A stretch of DNA of 64,000 nucleotides from Rhodovulum sp. (lineage in GTDB: Bacteria; Pseudomonadota; Alphaproteobacteria; Rhodobacterales; Rhodobacteraceae). The position numbers and the translations under genes are program-made. This document shows positions 56,398-64,000 of the stretch, piece after piece. How positions within the stretch are numbered: the stretch's first letter is position 1; every line of letters begins with the position of its first letter. Location of the stretch: contig PALT01000025.1 of the NCBI GenBank assembly GCA_002706605.1, positions 186,001 through 250,000 of the forward strand, in the 5' to 3' direction. The notes under the pieces were generated by a model that worked only from the letters and a program-made list of their open reading frames with translations, made no database searches and was not told where the DNA came from.

Positions 56398-57597
56398 ATG
56401 TCCAACGCGCCGAATGTGTATGATGCTGAACCCATCCCCGCCGCCGCGCGTGCGGAAATCGAACGGCTGCTGAGTTCGGGGGATTTGTTCCGCTATACCG
56501 CGCCGGAAAACGCGCCCGTGGCCCTGTTGGAGCGCGAATTCGCCGAGATGATGGGCGCGAAATACGCCCTGTGTGTGGCGTCCTGTTCGGCGGCCTTGTT
56601 CCTGTCGCTCAAGGCGCTGGACCTGCCGCGTGGCGCGCGCGTGTTGATCCCTGCGTTCACCTTTGGCGCGGTCCCGTCGGCAATTGTCCATGCCGATTGT
56701 CAGCCGGTTCTGGTCGAGGTCGGCGACAATTACCGCATCGATATCAACGATTTCCGCGCCAAGTTGAACCAAGGGGCGGATGCGATCCTGATCAGCCACA
56801 TGCGCGGGCATACGTCGGACATGGACGTGATCATGGCGCTGGCGGCGGAATACGACCTGCCCGTGGTTGAGGACGCGGCGCATTCCCTTGGGACCACCTG
56901 GCACGGGCGCAATATCGGCACGATCGGCAAGATCGGATGCTTTTCGTTTCAGTCCTATAAGCTGATCAATGCGGGCGAAGGCGGGGTGATGATCACCGAC
57001 GATCCCGACCTGATTGCGCGCGCCATCATCATGTCGGGCGCCTACGAACATAACTGGAAAAAGCACCCCGTCCTGCAAGAGCATTTCGCGCGCTGGCAAA
57101 ACAAGCTGCCCCTCTATAACACGCGGATGCAGAACCTGTCGGCGGCGGTCATTCGCCCGCAACTGGCCGAAGTGCCCCGCCGTGTCCGCGACGGGCGCGC
57201 GAACCACGACTATGTGGCCGAACGATTGAACCGGTCCGCGTGGCTGTCGGTGCCGGACAAGTTGGACGCAGAAGAGCGCGCGCCGGATTCGATCCAGTTC
57301 AATCTGGTGGGCCTGAATAGCGACGACAGCGCCCGCGCCTTTCAGGACGCCGCCAATGCGCGCGGCGTTTCGGTTCAGATTTTCGGCCTATCAACGGACA
57401 ACGCGCGCGCCTATTGGAACTGGGAGTTCATCGACGGGCCGGTGCCCGATCTGCCGCAGACAAAGGCGATGCTGATGCGGGCCTGTGACGTGCGCCTGCC
57501 CGCGCGCCTGACGCGCGAGGATCTGGATTATATCGTGGATGCGCTGGTCGGGGCGGCGGAACAGGTGTTTGACGCCCCCCGCGCCTTTGGCACCTGA
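56398..57597 (+). CDS. DegT/DnrJ/EryC1-family aminotransferase
   Basis: A 399-residue PLP enzyme of the sugar-aminotransferase fold. The PLP lysine is in SFQSYKLINAGEGG, following EDAAHSLGTTWHG, both family signatures. Such enzymes normally aminate keto sugars, which is out of place in a polyamine-type locus. No sugar-modifying genes are adjacent. It may act on a different carbonyl here, or it may belong to another pathway and only be neighbour by chance. A 79-base gap separates it from the oxidase. Confidence 0.85.
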   Translation: MSNAPNVYDAEPIPAAARAEIERLLSSGDLFRYTAPENAPVALLEREFAEMMGAKYALCVASCSAALFLSLKALDLPRGARVLIPAFTFGAVPSAIVHADCQPVLVEVGDNYRIDINDFRAKLNQGADAILISHMRGHTSDMDVIMALAAEYDLPVVEDAAHSLGTTWHGRNIGTIGKIGCFSFQSYKLINAGEGGVMITDDPDLIARAIIMSGAYEHNWKKHPVLQEHFARWQNKLPLYNTRMQNLSAAVIRPQLAEVPRRVRDGRANHDYVAERLNRSAWLSVPDKLDAEERAPDSIQFNLVGLNSDDSARAFQDAANARGVSVQIFGLSTDNARAYWNWEFIDGPVPDLPQTKAMLMRACDVRLPARLTREDLDYIVDALVGAAEQVFDAPRAFGT

Positions 57598-58572
57598 TCA
57601 GGGCAGAACGCGCAGATCATCCGCCAACCACGGCGCATCCCGCACCATCGGATCAACCACCCGTGCCTGCAATAGCGGGCGCAGACGTCCGGCCACCTGT
57701 TCGGGCAGGACGCCCAACACACCCTTGCGCGCGGTCAGGGTGATCCGGCGCGACAGGGTCCCGAACGGCAGCGGCAGCAGGTCGACGGTTTCGGCACAAC
57801 TTGGCACGCTGTGACAGGCCAGCGCGCTGAGGATGGTCCAACCAATCCCGCCTGCCACCATGCCCATGATGGCGTTATAGCTGTCCAATTCGAACCGGTG
57901 GGCCAAAGGCACCTGCGCGTGCTCCAGATGCTGGGCAATCTGGCGGCCCATATAGTGGCGTGATGTGTACTGGATCAGGGGCAGATCCCCGAGCGCGGTC
58001 AAGGTATCCGCCCCCGCCGCGACCGCGCCCTTGGGCACGGCGGCGATATAGGGGTCGTTGATCAACGGATGGACCTCAACCATGTCCCCATGGCGCACGG
58101 CGTCGAATTCGGCTGCGACCACAACGTCCAACGCACGGGTGTCCAAAAGGTCCAGCAACCGGTGGCTGGGCCCCGTTTCCAGAACGAATTTGCACGCGCT
58201 ATAGGCCTGTCCCAGATCGGACAGCAGATCGGGCGTGATGTGGCGATCAAAATCCTCAATCATCCCCAGACGGAAATCGGTCAGGGCCGTCAGGTCCTGT
58301 TGCGCGACCTCGGCTTGGGCCAATTGCGCCTGTGACAGGATGGTTTGCGCGCGCAGGCGGAACACCTGACCGGCGGGGGTGGCCTGAACAGGCCGTGTGC
58401 TGCGGTCAATCAGGGCCACGCCCAGGGCACCCTCTAGCGAGGTGATCTGTTGACTGACCGAAGAGATCGAGGCGCGCAACCGCCGCGCCGCGCCTGACAC
58501 GGACCCTTCATCCAGCGTGGCCAGAAACACCTCAATCCCCCACAGGGTGATGCGACCCGTATTCGGTGCCAT
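57598..58572 (-). CDS. LysR-type transcriptional regulator
   Basis: A 324-residue regulator. The N-terminal winged HTH shows LDEGSVSGAARRLRASISSV and SQQITSLEGALGVALIDR. The effector-binding domain continues to about residue 305. It is transcribed away from the class III aminotransferase gene across about 200 bases, the usual layout for a LysR protein controlling its neighbour. Its stop lies directly against the DegT-type gene stop. Confidence 0.92.
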   Translation of the reverse strand: MAPNTGRITLWGIEVFLATLDEGSVSGAARRLRASISSVSQQITSLEGALGVALIDRSTRPVQATPAGQVFRLRAQTILSQAQLAQAEVAQQDLTALTDFRLGMIEDFDRHITPDLLSDLGQAYSACKFVLETGPSHRLLDLLDTRALDVVVAAEFDAVRHGDMVEVHPLINDPYIAAVPKGAVAAGADTLTALGDLPLIQYTSRHYMGRQIAQHLEHAQVPLAHRFELDSYNAIMGMVAGGIGWTILSALACHSVPSCAETVDLLPLPFGTLSRRITLTARKGVLGVLPEQVAGRLRPLLQARVVDPMVRDAPWLADDLRVLP

Positions 58573-58773
58573 GTCCGTTCCCTATCCTACCCCCTTTCAC
58601 GCTAGGGCCATGACCGCGCGGGCGCAATATCGCGCCGTGCCGTCGATGTGCCAAAACCCGCCGGTCGCGGTAAACTTTGTGCCCAACGGCGCGTCAGAAT
58701 GGCGGGCACCGATTGCACCCGCCCGCGCGCAAGAGTAGCGTGAGGAAAACCGCGTTGACCAAGGATGACTGTG

Positions 58774-60159
58774 ATGCGTGACGAGACCCCCAACAGCTGG
58801 GAAGCCCGCGCCGAAACCAATACCTTTTACGGCTTTACCGACCTGCCCTCGGTCCATGAACGTGGCACGGTCGTTCTGACCCATGGCGAGGGCCCTTATG
58901 TGTTCGACGTCCATGGCGGGCGCTATCTGGATGCGAACTCGGGCCTTTGGAACATGGTTGCGGGGTTTGATCACCCCGGCATGGCCGCCGCCGCCAAGGC
59001 GCAATACGACAAATTCCCCGGCTATCACGCCTTTTTCGGGCGGATGTCGGACCAGACCGTGATGCTGAGCGAAAAGCTGGTCGAGGTGTCGCCGTTTGAG
59101 CGCGGCAAGGTGTTCTACACCAACTCGGGGTCCGAGGCGAACGACACCATGGTGAAAATGCTGTGGTTCCTTGGCGCGGCCGAGGGGCACACAGGGAAAC
59201 GCAAGATCCTGACGCGCAAGAACGGCTATCACGGGGTGACGGTTGTGTCGGCCTCAATGACAGGCAAACCCTATAACAGTGTGTTTGGCCTGCCCTTGGA
59301 CGGGTTTATCCACCTGACCTGCCCGCATTATTGGCGCGAAGGTCAGGCCGGCGAGACCGAGGCCGCGTTCACCGCGCGTCTGGCCAAAGAGCTTGAGGAT
59401 ACCATCGCCGCCGAGGGTGCGGAAACCATCGCCGGTTTCTTTGCCGAGCCGGTCATGGGCGCGGGCGGTGTGATCCCGCCGTCTGACGGGTATTTCCAAG
59501 CCATCGCGCCGATCCTGAAAAAGCACGGCATCCCCCTGATCGCGGATGAGGTGATCTGTGGCTTTGGCCGGACCGGTGGCGTCTGGGGCTGTGAGACCTA
59601 TGATTTCATGCCCGACGCGATCATCAGTTCGAAAAACCTGACCGCGGGCTATTTCCCGATGGGCGCAGTGATCCTTGGGCCGGAACTGTCCGACCGCCTA
59701 CAGGCGGCCAGCGAGGCGATCGAGGAATTCCCGCACGGGTTCACCGCCTCGGGCCATCCGGTCGGCAGTGCGATTGCCCTCAAGGCGATTGATCTGATCC
59801 TGAACGGCGATGACGACAGCGGCCCGTTGATCGAGAATGTGCGCCGCATGACCCCCATCTTTGAGCAGCACATGGCCCGTCTGGGCGAGCATCCCCATAT
59901 CGGTGAAATCCGGGGCAAGGGGTTGATGGGCGCGCTTGAGGCGGTTCAGGACAAGGCGACCAAAACCCCGTGGGCCGGCGATCTGTCGGTCAGCGAACGC
60001 ATCGCCAACACCTGTACCGATCACGGGTTGATCTGTCGCCCCTTGGGCCAGTCCATTGTGCTGTGCCCGCCGTTCATCATCACCGAATCCCAAATGGCCG
60101 AGATGTTCGAGAAACTGGAACGGGCCCTGACACAGGTGTTTGACGGTCTGACCGCCTGA
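58774..60159 (+). CDS. Class III (omega) aminotransferase
   Basis: A 461-residue PLP enzyme that transfers amino groups from amines or omega-amino acids to a keto acid, commonly pyruvate. Motifs are NSGSEANDTMVKM, ARKNGYHG-type TRKNGYHGVTVVSASMTG, IADEVICGFGRTG and the PLP lysine in ISSKNLTAGYFPMGA. Family members of this length include putrescine-pyruvate and taurine-pyruvate aminotransferases. The ATG at 58774 has AAGGA eight bases upstream, better than the ATG at 58765. It ends the locus and is followed by a terminator. Confidence 0.9.
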   Translation: MRDETPNSWEARAETNTFYGFTDLPSVHERGTVVLTHGEGPYVFDVHGGRYLDANSGLWNMVAGFDHPGMAAAAKAQYDKFPGYHAFFGRMSDQTVMLSEKLVEVSPFERGKVFYTNSGSEANDTMVKMLWFLGAAEGHTGKRKILTRKNGYHGVTVVSASMTGKPYNSVFGLPLDGFIHLTCPHYWREGQAGETEAAFTARLAKELEDTIAAEGAETIAGFFAEPVMGAGGVIPPSDGYFQAIAPILKKHGIPLIADEVICGFGRTGGVWGCETYDFMPDAIISSKNLTAGYFPMGAVILGPELSDRLQAASEAIEEFPHGFTASGHPVGSAIALKAIDLILNGDDDSGPLIENVRRMTPIFEQHMARLGEHPHIGEIRGKGLMGALEAVQDKATKTPWAGDLSVSERIANTCTDHGLICRPLGQSIVLCPPFIITESQMAEMFEKLERALTQVFDGLTA

Positions 60160-60182
60160 CACGGGCACCATCCACGCAATAA

Positions 60183-60217
60183 AAAACGGGCGCGTCTCCT
60201 CCAGCCGCGCCCGTTTT
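60183..60217. terminator. Bidirectional terminator between the aminotransferase gene and phaR
   Basis: Twelve-base arms AAAACGGGCGCG (60183-60194) and CGCGCCCGTTTT (60206-60217) around an 11-base loop, with T runs on both strands. It serves the two converging genes. Confidence 0.92.
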
Positions 60218-60235
60218 CAATTCTAGTGTGCCTGA

Positions 60236-60802
60236 TCAGGGCTTCATTTTCATCAGCTGCGCCTGAAGTTCGGCCAGCTGTTTCTTGATCGCGTTCAGGT
60301 CGTCGCCGCCCGTTTCTTCGCCTTCGGCAGCGGGACCCGAGTTTGCACCCGGCCAACCGCCCGACATGCCAGCGGTCATCGCCTGCATAAAGGCCTGCTG
60401 TTGTTTCTGCATCGCATCAAACCCCGGCATGGCCGACATCGGGTTCGGCATAGAGGCCATGTTTTCCATCATCTTGGACTGGCCGTCCTGCAGCATCTCA
60501 AAGCTCATCGCTAGAAACTGCGGCACGACGCTTTGGGCTTGGGTCGTATAGCTGCGCACCAGATCGGTCAGAACGTTGATCGGCAGGACGTTTTCGCCCC
60601 GGCTTTCGTGTTCGGCGACAATCTGTAGCAGATACTGGCGGGTCAGATCGTCCCCGCTCTTGAGGTCGACAATCTGGACCTCACGGCCATCGCGGATGAA
60701 ACCGGCGATGTCCTCTAGTGTGACATAGTCACTTGTTTCCGTGTTATACAGCCTGCGGCTTGCATAGCGCTTGATCAGAAGCGGTTTCGCGTCGTCCGTC
60801 AC
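60236..60802 (-). CDS. phaR: Polyhydroxyalkanoate synthesis repressor PhaR
   Basis: A 188-residue DNA-binding regulator of PHA storage. The N-terminal PHB/PHA accumulation regulator DNA-binding domain reads IKRYASRRLYNTETSDYVTL and then IVDLKSGDDLTRQYLL. The C-terminus is Met/Gln-rich and helical, ending ELQAQLMKMKP. GTG at 60802 is preferred because GGGGAG stands four bases before it; an ATG at 60832 is also in frame. PhaR binds both PHA granules and the phaP promoter, where suitable sites are present. Confidence 0.94.
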   Translation of the reverse strand: MTDDAKPLLIKRYASRRLYNTETSDYVTLEDIAGFIRDGREVQIVDLKSGDDLTRQYLLQIVAEHESRGENVLPINVLTDLVRSYTTQAQSVVPQFLAMSFEMLQDGQSKMMENMASMPNPMSAMPGFDAMQKQQQAFMQAMTAGMSGGWPGANSGPAAEGEETGGDDLNAIKKQLAELQAQLMKMKP

Positions 60803-60867
60803 AAGCTCCCCCCTTTTGCGGTTATCGTGCATGTGCAGAGAAGCTTAGGCAGCTTTTTCGCATATTG

Positions 60868-60897
60868 CAAAAAGAAAGGGCGGGCTTGCGCCCGCCC
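60868..60897 (-). terminator. Rho-independent terminator of phaP
   Basis: Arms GGGCGGGC (60878-60885) and GCCCGCCC (60890-60897) with a TTGC loop; in the minus direction TTTCTTTTTGC follows. It ends phaP before phaR. Confidence 0.85.
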
Positions 60898-60954
60898 TCA
60901 GCGACCACATCGACCGGGAGGAGGAGAGTCGACGTGAAGTTCTAAGCCTGAAGC

Positions 60955-61404
60955 TTATTTCGAAGCAGCGGTTGCCTTTTTGGCAGCGGCGGTTGCTTCT
61001 TCAGTAGCTTTTTTGACCGCGGCGGTGGCGTCTTCCGAGAAGTCTTTGCCAGCAGCCAGCATCAGTTCAACGGTTTCCATCTGCACTTTTTTCGCGATCT
61101 CAGCGAAGGCAGCCATGTTTTCGGTGGCAGCTTCAGCCGAAATCGAAGCGAAATCGGTTACAGCTTTGGAGTAATCAGCAGGGTCCGATTTGACCTTGGT
61201 GACAGCGCCCAGCTGAGCGATGGTGTCTTTGGTCCACTTGCTGGCCAGTTCGGTCGATTTGTCAGCAGCTTCCAGAGCGACTTTCGACATTTTCTCGCCC
61301 ATAGCGGCCGAGGTTTTGAAAGCGTCTTCGAAGGCTTTGGTGTCAACCGAGAACGAAGCCATCATGTCTTGTACGGTTTTGTTAAAGTCAGTTGCGGTAG
61401 CCAT
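60955..61404 (-). CDS. phaP: Phasin (PHA granule coat protein)
   Basis: A 149-residue helical protein that coats PHA granules and controls their number. It starts MATATDFNKTVQDMMASF and continues as amphipathic helices (KVALEAADKSTELASKWTKD). The last 25 residues are an Ala/Lys repeat (AAVKKATEEATAAAKKAT), like histone H1-type phasin tails. ATG 61404 has AAGGAG nine bases upstream. A PhaR-type operator pair lies in its promoter. Confidence 0.92.
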   Translation of the reverse strand: MATATDFNKTVQDMMASFSVDTKAFEDAFKTSAAMGEKMSKVALEAADKSTELASKWTKDTIAQLGAVTKVKSDPADYSKAVTDFASISAEAATENMAAFAEIAKKVQMETVELMLAAGKDFSEDATAAVKKATEEATAAAKKATAASK

Positions 61405-61455
61405 TGTTCTATCTCCTTGGGGTTGGGGTCGCCCCGTTTCGTCGTCTGATAGAAC

Positions 61456-61484
61456 ATATACTTGCTGCACCGCAGCATTTCAAG
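61456..61484 (-). promoter_or_regulatory. phaP promoter
   Basis: In the minus direction TTGAAA (61484-61479), 17-base spacer, TATATG (61461-61456). Transcription would start about 45 bases before the phaP ATG. The spacer is filled by a PhaR-type site. Confidence 0.65.
61464..61478. promoter_or_regulatory. PhaR operator candidate 1 (between -35 and -10 of phaP)
   Basis: TGCTGCACCGCAGCA contains CTGC-N3-GCAG and a longer symmetrical TGC flank. This arrangement matches the PhaR recognition pattern described for Rhodobacter and Paracoccus. Bound repressor would block RNA polymerase. Confidence 0.7.
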
Positions 61485-61494
61485 TCTTTTTTGC

Positions 61495-61505
61495 TGCGGT
61501 GCAGA
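61495..61505. promoter_or_regulatory. PhaR operator candidate 2 (upstream of phaP promoter)
   Basis: CTGC-GGT-GCAG, the same CTGC-N3-GCAG pattern, about 30 bases from candidate 1 (three helical turns), which would allow cooperative binding. Confidence 0.65.
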
Positions 61506-61521
61506 AAAATTCGGCTTTCCC

Positions 61522-63342
61522 TTATTTTTCTGGCTCGTCTTCGCCTTTTTCCGCCGGAAGCACGTATGTTCCGGGGGCTGGGCACAGGCTGGGGTGTGAA
61601 GAATCACCGGGCTGACGCGCCGGAACCTGCTTGCCGGACTGCTTGGACAACCACTCACCCCAACGCGGCCACCACGAGCCCTGATGGAAATCGGCGCCCT
61701 CGCGCCACTCATCGGGGCCGGACACCGAAGATACATCGACGTCATTGGTATAATGCCCGTACTTGCCCTTGGACGGCGGGTTGATGATCCCCGCGATGTG
61801 GCCCGATTCCGACAGGATGAACGTCTTGTTCTTGCTGCCCATCTGCGCCACGCCACGGAAGCTGGACCGCCACGCGGCTATATGGTCCGTCTCGCAGGCA
61901 ATCGCGCACACGGGGATCGAGATGTCCGACAGGCTGGGCGTTTCGCCACAGATTTCGAACTCGCCCTTGGCCAGCTTGTCCTCTTGGCAGAGACCGCGCA
62001 GATACTCGACCACCATCTTGGCCGGCAGGTTCGTCCCGTCCCCGTTCCAATAGAGCAGATCAAACGCGGGCGGCGATTCCCCCATCATGTAGCTGCGGAT
62101 CGCGGGGCGATAGATCAGGTCGTTCGAGCGCAGGAAACTGAACGTCCGCGACATAAAGAAGCTATCGAGATAGCCCTCACGCTCCACCTCGCGTTCAATC
62201 CCGCCGACGAAATCCTCATCCAGGAAGACGCCGACCTCCCCCTGATCCGAGAAATCGGTCAGCGTCGTAAAGAAGGTCGCGGATTTGATCGAGGTGTCCT
62301 TGCGCTTTTTCATCAGGCCAAGCGTCAGGCTCAGCGTGGTGCCCGCAATACAGTAGCCGACCACGTTGACCTTTTTCTCGCCGGTGATCTTTTTCACCTC
62401 ATCAACGGCGGTCAAATAGCCCTCGGTCACATATTCATCCATCCCCACATCAACATAGGACGCATCGGGATTGACCCAGCTGACCACGAACAAGGTAAAG
62501 CCCTGATCGACGATCCATTTGATCAAGGAGTTCTTTTCCTTGAGGTCCATCACGTAGAACTTGTTGATCCACGGCGGGAAGATGATCAGGGGCGTCGCGT
62601 GCACCGTTTCCGTCGTCGGCGTATACTGGATCAGCTCAAACATACGGTTGCGGAACACGACCTCACCGGGGGTGGTGGCGATGTTTTCGCCCACGGTGAA
62701 CGCGTCCTTGTCGGCCAGCGTCACCAGAACCTCACCGCGGTTGGCCTCAATATCGCGCACGAGGTTTTCCAGACCTTTGACAAGGCTCTCGCCCTCGGTC
62801 TCAACCGCGCGCTCCAAGGCCTCGGGGTTCGTGCCCAAGAAATTGGTCGGGGCCATCATGTCGACGATTTGCTTGGTGAAATATTCCAGCCGCTTGCGAT
62901 CGCGCGGCTCTAGCCCCTCAACCTTGTCCACCGCGTCCTCGATGGCTTGGGAGGTCATCAGGTAATGCTGTTTAACGTAATTAAAGTAAGGATGGGTTTC
63001 CCAAAGCTCATTCTGAAAACGCGGATCTTTGGGGGTGCTGTCCGGGGGAACTTCGAGTTTGCCAGAGGCTAATGCCTCTTGCGCCTCAAGGAAATGCTTG
63101 ACCGTTTTTCCCCAATAGCTGACCTGCTGTTCGAACACTTTTGAGGGGTTGTGCAGCCACTCATTCCAATAGGCGGTGCTTGCTTTGACGAATAAATCTT
63201 GGCCAGGGCCCTGCAGATTCGGGTCAATCTGCCGTTTGTTAGAGAGAACTTTCACCAATCTCTCAGAAAGCTGTTCAACTTTCTGCAAATTTTCATTGAG
63301 ACGTTCGACCTTAGCCGTATCCGGCACTTCTCCAGTTGTCAC
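61522..63342 (-). CDS. phaC: Class I poly(3-hydroxyalkanoate) polymerase PhaC
   Basis: A 606-residue enzyme that polymerises hydroxyacyl-CoA on the granule surface. The catalytic Cys lies in the lipase-like box GYCIAG within VNVVGYCIAGTTLSL. A later Asp (CETDHIAAW) and His (ILSESGHIAGIINPP) complete the triad. The preceding PWINKFYVMDLKEKNSLIKW stretch and the SWVNPD motif are typical of the class. The start is a GTG at 63342 with GGAGG upstream. It is divergent from phaZ. Confidence 0.96.
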   Translation of the reverse strand: MTTGEVPDTAKVERLNENLQKVEQLSERLVKVLSNKRQIDPNLQGPGQDLFVKASTAYWNEWLHNPSKVFEQQVSYWGKTVKHFLEAQEALASGKLEVPPDSTPKDPRFQNELWETHPYFNYVKQHYLMTSQAIEDAVDKVEGLEPRDRKRLEYFTKQIVDMMAPTNFLGTNPEALERAVETEGESLVKGLENLVRDIEANRGEVLVTLADKDAFTVGENIATTPGEVVFRNRMFELIQYTPTTETVHATPLIIFPPWINKFYVMDLKEKNSLIKWIVDQGFTLFVVSWVNPDASYVDVGMDEYVTEGYLTAVDEVKKITGEKKVNVVGYCIAGTTLSLTLGLMKKRKDTSIKSATFFTTLTDFSDQGEVGVFLDEDFVGGIEREVEREGYLDSFFMSRTFSFLRSNDLIYRPAIRSYMMGESPPAFDLLYWNGDGTNLPAKMVVEYLRGLCQEDKLAKGEFEICGETPSLSDISIPVCAIACETDHIAAWRSSFRGVAQMGSKNKTFILSESGHIAGIINPPSKGKYGHYTNDVDVSSVSGPDEWREGADFHQGSWWPRWGEWLSKQSGKQVPARQPGDSSHPSLCPAPGTYVLPAEKGEDEPEK

Positions 63343-63364
63343 CTCTCCAAATCCTCCCTATCCT

Positions 63365-63376
63365 TTGCATTCGCAG
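63365..63376. promoter_or_regulatory. Weak PhaR-like site between phaC and phaZ
   Basis: TTGC-ATTC-GCAG resembles the CTGC-N4-GCAG variant with one mismatch. It lies in the 104-base gap between the divergent phaC and phaZ genes. Confidence 0.3.
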
Positions 63377-63446
63377 CATTGAATAAACGGTAATACGGGA
63401 TGGTCCGCCTGTAAACGGGCCGACGGGGGGGGGATCGGAGAATAGA

Positions 63447-64000
63447 ATGAAAAATCTTGCCACATACGATCTGATGGAATCCATTCGGAACACCAATCAG
63501 TGGCTCGGCGCATCTGCACTAGCAATGGCGTCCTATCCCATCACGGGTGTAGTCCCAAATCCGATGTTTAAAATGATGGCCGCCTGGGGCGAAGTGACCG
63601 AGCGTTCGTTCGCTCGCATGGTCGCCAAGCCCGACTGGAACATCTACACCGTCGTGGCCGAGGATGGCCGCGACCATATTGTCGACATCGAAACCGTGGT
63701 CGAACGCCCCTTTGGCGACCTGATCCATTTCAACGTCCGCGGGCGTGAGCCGAAAAAGCGCCGCGTGATGCTGGTCGCACCGATGTCGGGGCACTATGCC
63801 ACGCTGCTGCGCTCAACCGTGGCCAGCCTGTTGCCCGATTGTGAGGTCTACATCACCGATTGGCACAACGCGCGCGACATTCCCGTGTCCGAGGGCAAGT
63901 TCGACATTGAGGATTATACCCTCTACCTCGTCGACTTCATGAAAGAGCTGGGCAGCGACATCAACGTCATCGCCGTCTGTCAGCCCGCGCCGCTGGCCCT
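63447..64000 (+). CDS. phaZ: Intracellular PHA depolymerase PhaZ (5' part, cut by window end)
   Basis: The first 184 codons of an intracellular PHA depolymerase, starting MKNLATYDLMESIRNTN with GGAG seven bases before the ATG. Recognisable family segments are VTERSFARMVAKPDW, KRRVMLVAPMSGHYATLL and YITDWHNARDIPV. The reading ends at the nucleophile region AVCQPAPLAL, which carries the catalytic Cys of this group. The rest lies beyond the window. Divergence from phaC gives the usual phaZ-phaC-phaP-phaR order. Confidence 0.93.
   Translation, partial: MKNLATYDLMESIRNTNQWLGASALAMASYPITGVVPNPMFKMMAAWGEVTERSFARMVAKPDWNIYTVVAEDGRDHIVDIETVVERPFGDLIHFNVRGREPKKRRVMLVAPMSGHYATLLRSTVASLLPDCEVYITDWHNARDIPVSEGKFDIEDYTLYLVDFMKELGSDINVIAVCQPAPLA

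Overview
The window is a chromosomal segment of an alphaproteobacterium, almost certainly a member of the Rhodobacterales (Roseobacter/Rhodobacteraceae group). The support is the high G+C coding style, the gene order ftsW-murG-murC-murB-ddl-ftsQ-ftsA-ftsZ-lpxC-bamD-recN, small families typical of this order (DUF2484, DUF2842, DUF2065, a Hint-domain protein, a large acidic protein seen mainly in this group), an alphaproteobacterial LexA box (GTTC-N7-GTTC) and a phaZ/phaC/phaP/phaR locus. These are family-level judgements from reading the translations; no database search was run.

Layout. 1-3.4 kb: tail of a DUF427 protein, a ClC transporter and a GlcD-type flavin dehydrogenase. 3.4-18.4 kb (minus strand): envelope and division genes, read in transcription order ftsW, murG, murC, an APC permease, two small membrane proteins, murB, ddl, ftsQ, ftsA, ftsZ, then lpxC, bamD and recN. 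The rest of the usual dcw cluster (mraZ to murD) is not here. 18.5-24.3 kb: ornithine/diamino-acid decarboxylase, divergent L-lactate dehydrogenase, yciB, ftsY, an AlkB-like monooxygenase and a small exported protein. 24.3-31.3 kb: xseA, purD, an FG-GAP-like exported protein coupled to a ferredoxin, an orphan DnaE2-type OB-fold protein behind a consensus SOS box, a lipoprotein, and the hflK-hflC-DUF2065-htrA block. 33.4-38.5 kb: gor, rpiA, a Hint-domain protein, a DMT exporter and thiamine pyrophosphokinase. 38.6-41 kb: the 792-residue acidic protein.

41.0-42.9 kb is a small AT-richer accessory islet with two unrecognised genes, duplicated terminator sequence and a second degenerate repeat. 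42.9-48.1 kb returns to housekeeping: DUF2842-purA (minus), secG, pyrG, an exported protein and a TerB-like protein. 48.3-60.2 kb is a catabolic locus: a polar-amino-acid-type ABC transporter, two glutamine-synthetase-like (PuuA-type) ligases around a class I amidotransferase, a PuuB-like FAD oxidase, a DegT/DnrJ aminotransferase, a LysR regulator and a class III aminotransferase. It reads as uptake and gamma-glutamyl activation of an amine, followed by oxidation or transamination; no aldehyde dehydrogenase is present. 60.2-64 kb is the polyhydroxyalkanoate locus: phaR, phaP, phaC (minus) and the start of phaZ (plus, cut by the window end). Two CTGC-N3-GCAG sites lie in the phaP promoter.

The most unusual items are the SOS-boxed orphan OB-fold gene at 28.5 kb, the gamma-glutamyl amine cluster with paired PuuA paralogs, the hairpin elements between ftsA and ftsZ, and the islet at 41-43 kb bounded by repeated terminator sequence.
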